The notes under the pieces: model-generated
Told to the model about the DNA's origin: nothing
Database searches by the model: none
What the model saw: the letters and a program-made list of their open reading frames with translations, nothing else
Made by a program: the position numbers and the translations under genes
Shown here: in pieces, positions 8,405-17,634 of the stretch
Layout of the letters: each line of letters starts with the position of its first letter
How positions within the stretch are numbered: the first letter of the stretch is position 1
From: Methanomassiliicoccales archaeon
GTDB lineage: Archaea; Thermoplasmatota; Thermoplasmata; Methanomassiliicoccales; UBA472
Assembly: GCA_038740345.1 (NCBI GenBank)
Contig: JAVYMA010000001.1
Coordinates: 23,982 to 87,981 of the forward strand
Reading direction: 5' to 3'
DNA: 64,000 bases

Positions 8405-10047
8405 TGATCCTGGGCACGAGGGGCAGCAGCCTGGCGATGGCACAAGCAAGGATGGTGATGGAGGCCTTAGCGAGGGCTTGCCCTGAGCTCAAGGTGGAGC
8501 TGAGGAAGGTGCGCACCACAGGGGACGAGGTCAGGGACCGACCGCTCCGCTCTTTAGGAGGGATAGGAGCGTTCACCAAGGAACTGGACAAGTTTATATT
8601 GAAGGGAGAGATAGACGCCGCAGTCAACTCCCTCAAGGATATGCCAGTGGCCCTTACCCCGGGAACGGTGATCGCGGCCGTTCTGCCCCGCGGGCCGGTG
8701 GAAGATGTGCTGGTGTCAGAAGAACCCTTGGAGAAGCTCCCTCCAGGAGCGGTAGTGGGGACCTCCAGCGTAAGGCGCGCCGCGGTGCTCAGGAGGCTTC
8801 GCCCCGATCTCACGGTCAAGGATCTCAGAGGCAATGTGACCACACGATTGAGGAAGCTGCGCGAGGGTGAATACGATGCCATTGTGCTGGCCAAGGCAGG
8901 CCTGGAGCGATTGGACCTGAAGGTGCGCTGTCATGCGCTGGACCCTAAGGTGTTCGTGCCCTCGGCAGGCCAGGGCGCGATAGCGGTGGTGTGCGCCGAG
9001 GGCTGTGGCTTCCTCGATCAGCTCAGGCGCATCGACCATTTCCCCACCCGCATAGAAGTGGAGGCGGAGAGGAGAGTCCTAGGTCTTCTGGGAGGAGGCT
9101 GCTATCTTCCTATAGGAGTGCTGGCCAGACTGACCGAACGCGGCATGTCCATCAGGGCGCAGATGATGGATGAGGAGGGGGGGCGCCTCGTCTCCTCCGA
9201 GGCCGACCTCGAGCCTGGCGACGAGCAGGGGCTGGAGAGCTTCGCCCAAGAACTTTTGCGGAGGTTCCAGGAGAGCGCACGTGACACCTGCGCTCAAACG
9301 GGCGAGGTCTTCCTGGTAGGGGCAGGCCCCGGGGATCCAGGCCTTCTTACGCTTAAGGGGCTGGAAGCGCTGCGGCGGGCCGAGGTGGTGGTGCACGACG
9401 CCTTGATAGGGGAGGCGCTTCTGAACGAGGCGCCCAAGGAGGCCGAGGTCATCGATGTGGGCAAGCGCGGCTGCGGCCATAAGGCGGAGCAGGCGGAAAT
9501 AAATGAGCTATTGGTGAAGAAGGCCAGGGAAGGTAAAAAGGTGGTGCGCTTGAAAGGTGGCGACCCTTTCCTCTTCGGACGAGGAGGTGAGGAGGCGGAG
9601 GCCTTGCGGCGCGCCGGCCTCAGGGTACACCTCATACCAGGCGTGACCAGCGCCATCGCCGCGCCCGCCATGGCTGGGATACCTGTAACGCACAGGAAGA
9701 TGGCCTCCCATGTTACCTTCGTCACCGGGCATGAGAGCGCGGAGAAGGAGGAGGAGTCCATAGATTGGGGAGCCCTGGCCCAGGTGGGGAAGGCAGGGGG
9801 GACCCTGGTGATCCTCATGGGCATGTCCAATTTGAGAAAAAACATGCAGCGCCTGATAGAAGCGGGGATGGACCGTAGGACCCCCGTGGCAGTGGTGGAG
9901 AAAGGGAGCCTACCAGGGCAGAGGACGGCGGTGGCCACTCTGGGGAATGTAGCAGAGGTGTGCGAGTCGCTGGGGATGGGAGCACCAGCGGTGATCGTGG
10001 TGGGCGAGGTGGCGCGCATGCGCGAGGTCTTGGGGGATCTGGCATGA
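8404..10047 (+). CDS. HemC-uroporphyrinogen-III C-methyltransferase fusion
   Basis: A single 547-residue protein carries two enzymes. Residues 1 to about 290 are porphobilinogen deaminase: GTRGSSLAMAQA, SLKDMP, GTSSVRRAA, RGNV, the GQGA motif, and the dipyrromethane-cofactor cysteine in LLGGGCYLPIG (Cys233). From about residue 301 follows a complete SAM-dependent uroporphyrinogen-III methyltransferase (CobA/SUMT): VGAGPGDPGLLTLKG, VVHDALI, RLKGGDPFLFGRGGEEAEAL, PGVTSAIAAPAMAGIPVTHR. The product of the first domain must be cyclised by HemD, encoded immediately downstream, before the second domain can use it. hemC-cobA-hemD order with fusion supports channelling toward precorrin-2. Confidence 0.95.
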   Translation: MILGTRGSSLAMAQARMVMEALARACPELKVELRKVRTTGDEVRDRPLRSLGGIGAFTKELDKFILKGEIDAAVNSLKDMPVALTPGTVIAAVLPRGPVEDVLVSEEPLEKLPPGAVVGTSSVRRAAVLRRLRPDLTVKDLRGNVTTRLRKLREGEYDAIVLAKAGLERLDLKVRCHALDPKVFVPSAGQGAIAVVCAEGCGFLDQLRRIDHFPTRIEVEAERRVLGLLGGGCYLPIGVLARLTERGMSIRAQMMDEEGGRLVSSEADLEPGDEQGLESFAQELLRRFQESARDTCAQTGEVFLVGAGPGDPGLLTLKGLEALRRAEVVVHDALIGEALLNEAPKEAEVIDVGKRGCGHKAEQAEINELLVKKAREGKKVVRLKGGDPFLFGRGGEEAEALRRAGLRVHLIPGVTSAIAAPAMAGIPVTHRKMASHVTFVTGHESAEKEEESIDWGALAQVGKAGGTLVILMGMSNLRKNMQRLIEAGMDRRTPVAVVEKGSLPGQRTAVATLGNVAEVCESLGMGAPAVIVVGEVARMREVLGDLA

Positions 10048-10850
10048 CATTGGTGGCCATAATGCGCCCCCAGGACAGGCTTGAGGAGTCCATGCGCTTA
10101 GCTGAGCAGTTCGGCTTCCAAGCCATATGCGCATCGCCCATCGAGATAGAGCTCAGGGACAGCGAGGCATTCGACTTCTTCTTGGATGAGCTGCGGAAGG
10201 AGAGGGTGGATCTGGTCATGTTCAGTTCGGCCACAGCGGTGCAGTCAGCCCTGGATCTGGCTCAGCGCCGATCTGCCAGGGAGGATTTCCTCCGGCACCT
10301 CCGAAGAACCGAGATAGTGGCCATCGGACCCGCGACATGCAGGAAGCTGGAGAAGGAAGGGTTGCACGCAGAGGGCATTCCCGAGGAGTTCACTTCCGAA
10401 GGCCTGGTGCAATACGCCAAAAAGTTGTCACGACCTGGAGCCAGATGCTACGTACTGCGCTCCGATCAGGGCTCGGGCGCCTTGCTTCCAGGGCTCAGGC
10501 AAGCCGGACTGCAGGCTGACGAAGTGGTGGTCTATTCCCTGATGAGACGCGAGGGAGCGGAGGATCTGCAGCGGCTGATCGATCATGGCGAGAGGGGAGA
10601 GGTGGATGTCTTCCTGTTCACCTCATCCCTTTCAGCCCGCATCCTATTGGATACTTGGTCCTCGAGATCTGGCATGGATGCAGTGATGCGCTCCTTATCC
10701 GCTAAGATAGTAGGAGCCATAGGCCCTCCCACCAAAGAGACGTTGGAGTCCTACGGGATAAGGGTGGACGTGATGCCTGCGCGCGCCACCTTCATCGATC
10801 TGCTGCAAGCGGTCAAGGATTGGCTGGAAAAAAAGCCGAGGGGATGCTGA
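10044..10850 (+). CDS. hemD: Uroporphyrinogen-III synthase HemD
   Basis: Cyclises hydroxymethylbilane with inversion of ring D. HemD sequences are poorly conserved; support comes from VDLVMFSSATAVQSALDLA, EIVAIGPATCRKLEKEGL, the DQGSGALLPGLRQAGLQADEVVVYSL segment and the FTSSLSARILLD/IVGAIGPPTKETLESYG repeat of the bilobed fold. The ATG at 10044 overlaps the upstream stop as ATGA. Last gene of the hem operon; AT-rich island DNA follows. Confidence 0.88.
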   Translation: MTLVAIMRPQDRLEESMRLAEQFGFQAICASPIEIELRDSEAFDFFLDELRKERVDLVMFSSATAVQSALDLAQRRSAREDFLRHLRRTEIVAIGPATCRKLEKEGLHAEGIPEEFTSEGLVQYAKKLSRPGARCYVLRSDQGSGALLPGLRQAGLQADEVVVYSLMRREGAEDLQRLIDHGERGEVDVFLFTSSLSARILLDTWSSRSGMDAVMRSLSAKIVGAIGPPTKETLESYGIRVDVMPARATFIDLLQAVKDWLEKKPRGC

Positions 10851-11620
10851 GCGGGGCGAGCGCTCGAGCCATCATGAATGTTGCGCCCATTCCCCGCCTC
10901 AGGCCTTCATTCCATCTCGGCTAGTTTTGTGAAAAGACGTGTCCCGCCGAAGATCCTTAGATATTCCTGTTGTAAACTGAATAACCCCACTTCATCGCTT
11001 AAAAATTCCCTGCTCAATTTCTCATCTTTCCTACCATTGTAATTTATATAAGTTATTGAAATCTATTTTTTTCAAGAATTGGGATAAGTATTGTTCTGGA
11101 ATAACGCTAACGATAACGATGAATATACTTTTAATCGCATTTTGATGCTTTTTTGCTTTTTTCTAAAGTCAAAACGACCATGTGTCAATTTGTTTATCAA
11201 GCCTCATAAATTCATCCTCTTGGTTTTAGCGAAGTTCATTGGGAGCGTGCATTGAAGATTTCAGAAAAATAAGAAAGGAAAGAGACTTTCAAAAGATCGG
11301 GTCCGTAACCTCTCCTCTGCAACGAGTTGCCCGGATTAGAGCCCTTTCAGCTTCATTCCAGTCGTTCTTAAGGTAAGAAATACCATTTAAACCGCCTGAA
11401 AAGATTGAAAAAAGGAAAAAGCGAGAACTGTTGGAGGTGGGCTTACTTAATGTAGACTACCATGTTTCCGCCTTTAATCAGAATTGTCGGGTCAGCATTG
11501 TCTGTAGCGCCCAACAAGGTGTCACAAACCAAAGACCCCATTCAGCCTCCCAGATTTTTTGTGTTATATGCCTTTTCCTAGCTGACTTTGTTAATTTCGC
11601 GAAAAATTTGAAACATAAAA
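10851..11620. other. AT-rich intergenic stretch, no gene recognised
   Basis: About 770 bases after hemD with many A/T runs and no convincing ORF. A T-rich tract near 11066-11077 could help end the hem transcript. The short reading frame around 11300-11390 on the minus strand encodes a fragment with ISYLKND and EAERA that reappears in degenerate form near 13930-13985. Base composition is clearly poorer in G+C than the flanking operons. Confidence 0.5.
11310..11385 (-). repeat. Left copy of an imperfect direct repeat (decayed coding remnant)
   Basis: On the plus strand the core reads TTCAGCTTCATTCCAGTCGT and continues with AAGGTAAGAAAT. A similar run occurs at about 13905-13980 in the same orientation, roughly 70 percent alike by eye. 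Read on the minus strand both copies resemble the same peptide (ISYLKND...EAERA here), so they look like remnants of one gene family. They flank the ATPase gene and the integrase relic. Confidence 0.45.
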
Positions 11621-11651
11621 GTATGCCCACCCATACTTTGTATGGGTACCC
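11621..11651. repeat. Composite palindrome, left bracket of the ATPase gene
   Basis: CCCATAC-TTT-GTATGGG (11630-11646) is a perfect 7-base-arm inverted repeat, followed directly by TACCC, which creates the overlapping palindrome GGGTACCC. The same composite is found in opposite orientation upstream of the ATPase start (12801-12831). About 26 of 33 aligned bases agree between this copy and the reverse complement of the other. Confidence 0.65.
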
Positions 11652-11701
11652 CTACCCCTGAATTCCTTTAACCATGTTTCAGCTTCCATGACCAAAAATA
11701 A

Positions 11702-12796
11702 CTATTCAGGCAGAGGATCCTCTCTAATCCCTTCACTTAAAAGTACATCAGATATCACATATCTGTTGTCAATCCTCATTACTATGCCCATATTACACAG
11801 ATTTTTAAGAACGGTTGTAACAGCATGATTTGTTATTGATCGCGCCTCCTTGGTCTCAATCACAGACTTAATTTGCGACCAAGTGGCTGGACCTATTCTC
11901 GCGAGAAAATTCAGAGTAGCACCATAACGCCGAGACAAGGCCACAATCTTCAAAACCTCTTCCCTCGCTAGTTTTCCAGCCTCAGAAGCAACCTCATCTA
12001 CAAGCTCCCTTGAACAATCATTTCTGTCTCGACACCTTACACCAAACAGCGTAAGCCACCCCGGAACCCCATCTAGCCTTTTGACAGCGTACTCTAACAA
12101 TTCAGCGCTGGGCTCCAGCTTGATCTGCCTAAACCCAGAAACAAGGAAGTCCTTTGCCGTACTGGCAGAGAAATTTGTCATTTGAACTTGAACAAAATGT
12201 CTTCCGTACAAAGGAGAGTTAGGTTGATCAAGACCCAGGAAATCAAACAAGACGCCAACCTCTGAACCTGTCACCACGACCACAATATTATGGTAAGAGT
12301 CAACAACATGTGCAAGAAAATGGAGCATCCACTTATCTCCACGAATAACCTGGATTTCGTCATATGCAATCAAAAATTTTCTGTTCTTCTTTTCAGCCCA
12401 CTTGTCGATCTCACTGAAAAGCTCAGCCAGGTCCACTCCTGCCTTACCCCACTCGAAGCTCAACTCGTTACCAAGAAATGACACGCCCTTCAAATGTTTT
12501 AAAGCCTCTGAAAAATCAGAGAGCCATTTTCGATTAATCTGTCTAAAAGCTGCTTCCAATCTCCGGACAATATCAGCATAAGAAGGATTAAAAGGCAATC
12601 CGCGCAAATCCAAAATGGCAAAAGGGCAATCACTCTCAACTAACGCAACGTTGACAAAAGACGTCTTTCCCGTCCGACGAAGACCAGTAACCACAATCAA
12701 AGATGAATAAGAAATTGCCTTGAAAAACTGTTTAAGTTCTTTCTCACGATTGTATAGATCTTCTTTTTTTGTTTTTGGCCGTGGATCAAAATACAT
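11702..12796 (-). CDS. Archaeal AAA ATPase (PF01637-like) of unknown role
   Basis: P-loop ATPase of the multicopy archaeal family. From the chosen ATG (MYFDPRPKTKKEDLYNREKEL, the family's usual opening) Walker A GLRRTGKTS is at about residues 38-46 and Walker B FLIAYDEIQ at about 141-149. A sensor-like VVVVTGSEVG follows, and the C terminus looks like a winged helix (WSQIKSVIETKEARSITNHAVTTVLKNL). An in-frame ATG at 12886 would add 30 residues that read through the palindromic repeats, which argues against it. The gene stands alone in AT-rich DNA with a decayed integrase behind it, consistent with horizontal arrival. Substrate or partner cannot be told from sequence. Confidence 0.85.
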   Translation of the reverse strand: MYFDPRPKTKKEDLYNREKELKQFFKAISYSSLIVVTGLRRTGKTSFVNVALVESDCPFAILDLRGLPFNPSYADIVRRLEAAFRQINRKWLSDFSEALKHLKGVSFLGNELSFEWGKAGVDLAELFSEIDKWAEKKNRKFLIAYDEIQVIRGDKWMLHFLAHVVDSYHNIVVVVTGSEVGVLFDFLGLDQPNSPLYGRHFVQVQMTNFSASTAKDFLVSGFRQIKLEPSAELLEYAVKRLDGVPGWLTLFGVRCRDRNDCSRELVDEVASEAGKLAREEVLKIVALSRRYGATLNFLARIGPATWSQIKSVIETKEARSITNHAVTTVLKNLCNMGIVMRIDNRYVISDVLLSEGIREDPLPE

Positions 12797-12800
12797 GTTT

Positions 12801-12831
12801 GGGTACCCATACCTAGTATGGCTACCCATAC
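12801..12831. repeat. Composite palindrome, right bracket/upstream site of the ATPase gene
   Basis: GGGTACCCATAC-CTA-GTATGGC-TACCCATAC begins about 5 bases before the ATPase ATG on the minus strand. It is the inverted counterpart of the element at 11621-11651. It could be an operator for autoregulation, one end of a small mobile unit, or both. Confidence 0.65.
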
Positions 12832-13068
12832 TAATAAAGTTTTCAACATCAAGAATAAAATAATAATTAACCATCGTAAGTCTCAAAAAATGGGTTTACA
12901 TAGAAGTCGCTATCGATTCTGAGCTTCAAAACCGATCCGCCCATAACGGAAAGACCCCACCATTTTCGTTAAGGCGAGAGGTGATGATTAATTCACTTTT
13001 TCTCAAGATTTTGTTTTGATTATAATCGCAGATGTACTCGAAGCCTGCTTTCGAAAGCTGGATAGCTC

Positions 13069-13722
13069 TTATTCTGTGTAGGCTGCTTTTACGTTGTATT
13101 CCTCGTATGTGAAGTTTATTATCTGGGTGTATTTGAGGATGTTCGTGATGTTACCGCGACCAAGAGATTTGCATAATGTGGAGTATGTTGAGGGGTTTGT
13201 GGTACTCCATGGTTGCATTCCGGTGGCGTAGCGTGTGAAAGATGATTTTGTTAGGCGCGGTTTTTTGCTGCCTATTGCTGCGATTTTCTGCCACTTTCCA
13301 ATAAGTTCGTGGTGATTTTCAACTGGTTCCGCTGAAGACGCATTTTGAGGTTTTCGATAGGCCAAGTAAACTCATTCTTTTATGCATTGGAAGATTTTGA
13401 GTGTTCTTGAGTTGTTATGCTTTTCTAGCGTTATTCCTACAGTGTTGCGCTCGATGTCGATGTCTGTCCATTTGAATTGCCACGCTTCGCCCACATCTTG
13501 CGCCTGTTTTTCTAGGAGTTGAAGAAAGGCGCTTGTTTTGTTTTCGTGTCTGACGATTAGGTGATCGATTTCGCTTTCTGTTGGAATAAAGGGCAGTTTC
13601 TCCATTGCTACGTATTTCAGTAGGTTCCAGGTTCCGCCTACGCAAATGAGATGGCTGCTGTAGTATTCGAAGGTTTTTCTTTCCAACCGAAGTTCCAGTT
13701 TAGCATCGATAGAATTTTCCAA
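13069..13722 (-). pseudogene. Decayed archaeal tyrosine recombinase (integrase)
   Basis: The reading frame is broken at several points but the integrase signature is clear. The piece 13372-13722 gives EKLPFIPTESEIDHLI and GEAWQFKWTDIDIERNTVGI. A second frame gives KIIFHTLRHRNATMEYHK (His-x-x-Arg box encoded at 13223-13237). A third gives LKYTQIINF, carrying the nucleophile-region tyrosine. In the RxGE box two opposite single-base shifts replace the expected TGARC by QAQDV, removing the first catalytic arginine. The protein cannot be active as encoded. It marks an old integration event next to the ATPase gene. Confidence 0.8.
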
Positions 13723-14341
13723 GACCCGACTGATGCAAAAACGGTATTAGAAATCAGCTCTAATATCATGATCTGCAATCAAGCCATTATACAATTTCCA
13801 CATAAGAATCGTCTTTCAACCAACCTTTTAATTGATAAATTGTAAGCTATTGGTTTTTGCAAATAAAAGATAAGAAAAAATGGCTTTCATAGGACGAAAT
13901 TTCTACACCCTCTTCGCACTGAGATGCCCCGTTTTAGGCATTTTCAGCTTCTATTTAGTCGTTTTCGAGGTAGGAAATCACACCAAGGACACTTGGATTT
14001 GAGGATTCCGAATCCCACCATATCATCTAGGGCTTCCAGGATATTATCTTATTATGAATATTTAAAAAAGGTTAGGTTAAGAAGAATGATGAGATTTGAA
14101 TCTCGCAGAAGGAGAATGAGAAGCTCAACACTCTTCTCTTTCTCGTGGAATGAGCTGTTACGGATCGAGCCGGATGTCCAGATTAGGTCAGGAAAGGCAT
14201 ATGGCCTCTCCAAGCACAAGGTTATAAGGTGGCACCAACCTTAGCATTCATCATATCTACTTGCTCACGAAGAGGACCAACCTACGAAAGGGATATATGC
14301 GTGATACATATTGACACGGTGCGGAATAGGGGTGCATGACA
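13723..14341. other. Intergenic stretch with second repeat copy and aro promoter
   Basis: About 600 bases without a convincing gene. It holds the degenerate right copy of the repeat (about 13905-13980). Nearest the aro operon are a TATA-like ATATATGC (about 14293-14300) and the ribosome site GGGGTG (14329-14334). A 106-codon frame on the plus strand (13924-14244) is rich in Arg and Ser and looks spurious. Confidence 0.5.
13905..13980 (-). repeat. Right copy of the imperfect direct repeat
   Basis: Core TTCAGCTTCTATTTAGTCGT followed by GAGGTAGGAAAT, matching the element at about 11310-11385 in the same orientation. Minus-strand translation gives ISYLEND, a stop, then IEAENA, so this copy is the more decayed of the two. 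Together the copies bound 2.6 kb of island DNA. Confidence 0.45.
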
Positions 14342-15136
14342 ATGCTGCTTGGCAAGAACGTGCGCATGGAGCGGATCATCGACCGAGGGACGGGGCGAGC
14401 GGTCATCGTCCCCATGGACCATGGTATGAGCATGGGGCCCATACAGGGCCTGGTGGACCTTCGCGGGACCATTGACATGGTCTCCCAGGGAGGGGCCACA
14501 GCCATAGTGCTCCACAAAGGGGCCGTTCCCTATTCCTATCGCTCTTACGGCCGCGACATCGGTCTCATCCTCCACTTATCCGCCTCCACTAATCTTGGCT
14601 CATGGGCCAATCACAAGGTGCTGGTGGCCACGGTGGAAGAGGCCATAAGGATAGGCGCGGACGCAGTCTCCGTCCATGTCAACCTGGGCAATGAGGATGA
14701 GCCGGAGATGCTCAAGGACATCGGGCAGGTCTCGAAGAGTTGTGCCGAATGGGGCATGCCTCTGCTTGTGATGGCATATCCCCGGGGGAAGGACATCAAG
14801 GACGCCTTCGACGTAGAGCTGCTGAAGCAATGCGCTCGTGTGGCCACGGAATTGGGGGCGGACATAGTCAAGACCAACTATACTGGTGACATTGATACTT
14901 TCCGCGAGGTCACGCGCGGAGCCTTGGCCCCCGTGGTCATCGCCGGAGGCCCCAAGATGGACTCGGATGAGAAGCTTCTGCAAATGGTCAAGGACTCCAT
15001 AGAGGCGGGCGGCAAGGGAGTGAGCATAGGCCGCAACATCTTCCAGCATCGCAACGTGGTGGGCATCACGCGCGCCATCTCCTCCATAGTGCTGGATGAC
15101 ATGGAGGTCGAGGAAGCGCTCAAGTTCTTAAAGTGA
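14342..15136 (+). CDS. 2-amino-3,7-dideoxy-D-threo-hept-6-ulosonate synthase
   Basis: Class I aldolase-fold enzyme that joins a 6-deoxy-5-ketofructose phosphate with aspartate semialdehyde, the archaeal entry to 3-dehydroquinate that replaces DAHP synthase. Motifs: [44 protein letters not shown], the Schiff-base region [10 protein letters not shown], and the phosphate loop [14 protein letters not shown] 14342 is preferred over 14336 because GGGGTG is then about 7 bases upstream. First gene of the aromatic operon; asd at the other end of the operon supplies one substrate. Confidence 0.95.
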   Translation: MLLGKNVRMERIIDRGTGRAVIVPMDHGMSMGPIQGLVDLRGTIDMVSQGGATAIVLHKGAVPYSYRSYGRDIGLILHLSASTNLGSWANHKVLVATVEEAIRIGADAVSVHVNLGNEDEPEMLKDIGQVSKSCAEWGMPLLVMAYPRGKDIKDAFDVELLKQCARVATELGADIVKTNYTGDIDTFREVTRGALAPVVIAGGPKMDSDEKLLQMVKDSIEAGGKGVSIGRNIFQHRNVVGITRAISSIVLDDMEVEEALKFLK

Positions 15137-15142
15137 TCAGCC

Positions 15143-16171
15143 ATGCCCAAGATCATTTGGGTCAGGACCGACCACCTGACCACCTACGAAGAGCGCAAGA
15201 AGGCGACCTCCAGCGCCTTGGAAGCGGGGTACGTGCAGATAGTGATCCGCCAGGAGGACAAGGAGCTCAAGCGCCTGGGACGGTTCGACGCTATCGTCCT
15301 GAAGGGCAAGGACCTGCTGCTGGAGGAGGAGAAGGTGGGCGAGCTTATTGAGGTGAGCTCCAACGAGGACCTGAAGCGAGCCTATGCCCTCAAGGACAAG
15401 GTGGAGCATCTGATGGTAGAGGCCAAAGACTGGCGCGTCATCCCTCTGGAGAACCTCATCGCCGAGTTCCAGAAGTCGAGGACGAAGATAATGGCCGTGG
15501 CCTCCACCCCTGAGGAAGCGAAGCTATTCTTAGCTACCCTGGAGGTAGGGGTGTCGGGCGTGGTGCTCCAGCCCTCGTCACCTTCCAAGCTGAAGGATTT
15601 CCAGGTGCTGCGGGAACAGGAGCTGCCTAAGATGCAGCTGAGCAAAGCCGTGGTGAGCAGGATCGCACCGGCGGGAGTGGGGGACAGGGTGTGTGTGGAC
15701 ACCTGCTCTATGCTGCGCGTGGGCGAGGGGATGCTGGTAGGCTCGCAATCCGCCTGCTTGTTCCTGGTCTGCTCGGAGAGCTTAGAGAGTGAGTATGTGG
15801 CCTCCAGGCCTTTCAGGGTCAATGCCGGTGCGGTGCACGCTTACATCCTCACCCCCTCAGGTAAGACGCGCTATCTCTCCGAGATAAGGAGCGGAGATGA
15901 GGTGCTGGCGGTGGATTCGGAGGGGAGGGGGCGCGCCGTGGTGGTGGGAAGGGCGAAGATAGAGCGCCGCCCGCTGTTGCTGGTGGAGGTGAAGGTGGGG
16001 GAGAGGAGGTTCACCACCATACTGCAGAACGCCGAGACCATACGCTTATGCTCCCCTCAAGGTCCCATCTCTATCTCTGACCTCAAGCCGGGACAGGAGA
16101 TATTAGTCAAGGTGGAAGAAGGGGGAAGGCACTTCGGCCAGGCCATAACGGAGACGATCACCGAACTATGA
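15143..16171 (+). CDS. 3-Dehydroquinate synthase II
   Basis: NAD-dependent oxidative deamination and cyclisation of the aldolase product to 3-dehydroquinate, the archaeal AroB' type. Conserved stretches include MPKIIWVRTD at the start, VEAKDWRVIPLENLIAEFQ, VGDRVCVDTCSMLRVGEGMLVGSQS, the RPFRVNAGAVHAYI motif and TRYLSEIRSGDEVL. 342 residues, normal for the family. It lies 6 bases after the upstream gene and overlaps the next by 4. Confidence 0.96.
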   Translation: MPKIIWVRTDHLTTYEERKKATSSALEAGYVQIVIRQEDKELKRLGRFDAIVLKGKDLLLEEEKVGELIEVSSNEDLKRAYALKDKVEHLMVEAKDWRVIPLENLIAEFQKSRTKIMAVASTPEEAKLFLATLEVGVSGVVLQPSSPSKLKDFQVLREQELPKMQLSKAVVSRIAPAGVGDRVCVDTCSMLRVGEGMLVGSQSACLFLVCSESLESEYVASRPFRVNAGAVHAYILTPSGKTRYLSEIRSGDEVLAVDSEGRGRAVVVGRAKIERRPLLLVEVKVGERRFTTILQNAETIRLCSPQGPISISDLKPGQEILVKVEEGGRHFGQAITETITEL

Positions 16172-17634
16172 GCAAGATATGCGTTTCTGTAATGGAGCAG
16201 GACTTGAAAGCGGCGGCCCAAGCCGTCCAAGCGGCCAAGGAAGGAGGAGCTGATCTGGTGGAGATAAGATTTGACGCCATGCCCTCCCTTCCTCAGGATC
16301 TCGCGTGCCTTAAGAGAATCGATATTCCCAAGATAGCCACGCTGCGCCTGGCTTCGCATGGGGGTAGATTCGAAGGAGGGGAAGAAGAGAGGCTGCGCTT
16401 CTTCCGCAAGTGCCTTCGCTCTGGCTTCGACCTTCTGGACGCTGAGCTTGGCTCGCAGCTCATGAAGCACCGCTACCGGGAGCTGAAGAGGGCGAGCATG
16501 ATTTGCTCCTATCATGATTTTAGCGGCACGCCTCCGCCGTCAAGCATCGTGGAGAAGCTGGTCCTGGCTTCCTCCAAGGAGGCGTTGCCTAAAGCGGCCT
16601 TCATGATCAGGGGGGCGAGGGATTTGCTGAGCTTGGCCCGAGCGGCCAAGATGTACTCCGCCACGGGCAAGCAATTCGTCCTCATAGGTATGGGTGAGAT
16701 GGGAGAGCTGACGCGGATCCGCGCTGATCGCCTTGGATGCGCTTTCACCTACGCCTCCTTGTGCAAAGGCAAGGAGACAGCACCGGGACAGATCGACCTG
16801 GCTACCATGCGTTCCTTTTCTAAAGACTCTATCGTGCTGGGGATAGTAGGTCATCCCTTGGGCCATACCCTCTCACCCACCATGCACCAGGCTGCGCTGA
16901 GAGCCGCTGGGATTTCAGGCAAGTATCTTCGCTTCGACCTCCCCCCCGAAGAGCTGGAGGATTTCATCGATGTGGTACTGGAATATGAAATCAAGGGATT
17001 CAACGTCACCATCCCCTATAAAGAATCCATCATTCCTCTCTTGGATCAGGCGGACTCGTCGGCAGAGGTGGTGGGCGCGGTGAACACGGTGGTGGTCAGG
17101 GGAGGTAGGCTGATAGGCCATAACACAGATGTGTACGGTATAGAGAGCACATTCAAGGAGAAGAGCATAGAGCCCCGCAGCAAGAGGGCCCTAGTCATCG
17201 GGGCTGGAGGAGCGGCCAGGGCGGCCTGCTCCTTTCTTACCTCCGCGGGCGCGGAGGTTTGGATATACAACCGCACCCAGGCGAGAGCTGAGGCGCTCGC
17301 CAAAGCCTTCCAGGGATGCGCAGCGCTGGGAGAGGATTCTTTGCGGAAAACGGAATTCGATATCATCATCAATTGCACCCCCGTGGGGATGGAGGGATTC
17401 CCGAAGCAGCTACCCCTACCCATCGAGACCCTACGGCCAGGCCAGTTCGTCATGGATACCATCTACAATCCTCCTGAGACCGAGCTTCTCAGGTTCGCTA
17501 AACAAAGAGGGGCTATAACGGCCAATGGAGAGAGCATGCTGGTGCATCAAGCGGCGCGTTCCTTCGCTCTTTGGACCGATGCCCAGGTAGGAGTTGAGGT
17601 GATGCTCAGCGCCATAAGGGAGGCGAGGGCATGA
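16168..17634 (+). CDS. Fused 3-dehydroquinate dehydratase (type I)-shikimate dehydrogenase
   Basis: Residues 1 to about 215 are AroD: VEIRFDAM, the catalytic histidine in SYHDFSG (His116) and a Schiff-base lysine in PKAAFMI (about Lys142). From about residue 221 follows AroE: GHPLGHTLSPTMH, NVTIPYKESI with its lysine, GAVNTVV, an NADP-binding GAGGAARAA, and DTIYNPPETELL at the C terminus. One polypeptide therefore turns 3-dehydroquinate into shikimate. The 488-residue length equals the sum of the two enzymes. Confidence 0.95.
   Translation: MSKICVSVMEQDLKAAAQAVQAAKEGGADLVEIRFDAMPSLPQDLACLKRIDIPKIATLRLASHGGRFEGGEEERLRFFRKCLRSGFDLLDAELGSQLMKHRYRELKRASMICSYHDFSGTPPPSSIVEKLVLASSKEALPKAAFMIRGARDLLSLARAAKMYSATGKQFVLIGMGEMGELTRIRADRLGCAFTYASLCKGKETAPGQIDLATMRSFSKDSIVLGIVGHPLGHTLSPTMHQAALRAAGISGKYLRFDLPPEELEDFIDVVLEYEIKGFNVTIPYKESIIPLLDQADSSAEVVGAVNTVVVRGGRLIGHNTDVYGIESTFKEKSIEPRSKRALVIGAGGAARAACSFLTSAGAEVWIYNRTQARAEALAKAFQGCAALGEDSLRKTEFDIIINCTPVGMEGFPKQLPLPIETLRPGQFVMDTIYNPPETELLRFAKQRGAITANGESMLVHQAARSFALWTDAQVGVEVMLSAIREARA

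Noticed and set aside
11431..11661. 76-codon plus-strand ORF
   Set aside because: Its end is simply the translation of the palindromic repeat; the rest resembles no protein and the region is AT-rich.
14085..14125. tRNA-like T-arm (GAGATTCAAATCTC on the minus strand)
   Set aside because: The loop lacks the standard GTTCRANYC context and no acceptor, D or anticodon arms can be found around it.
13924..14244. 106-codon plus-strand ORF
   Set aside because: Arg/Ser-rich, unlike any family, runs across the degenerate repeat and has no convincing ribosome site.
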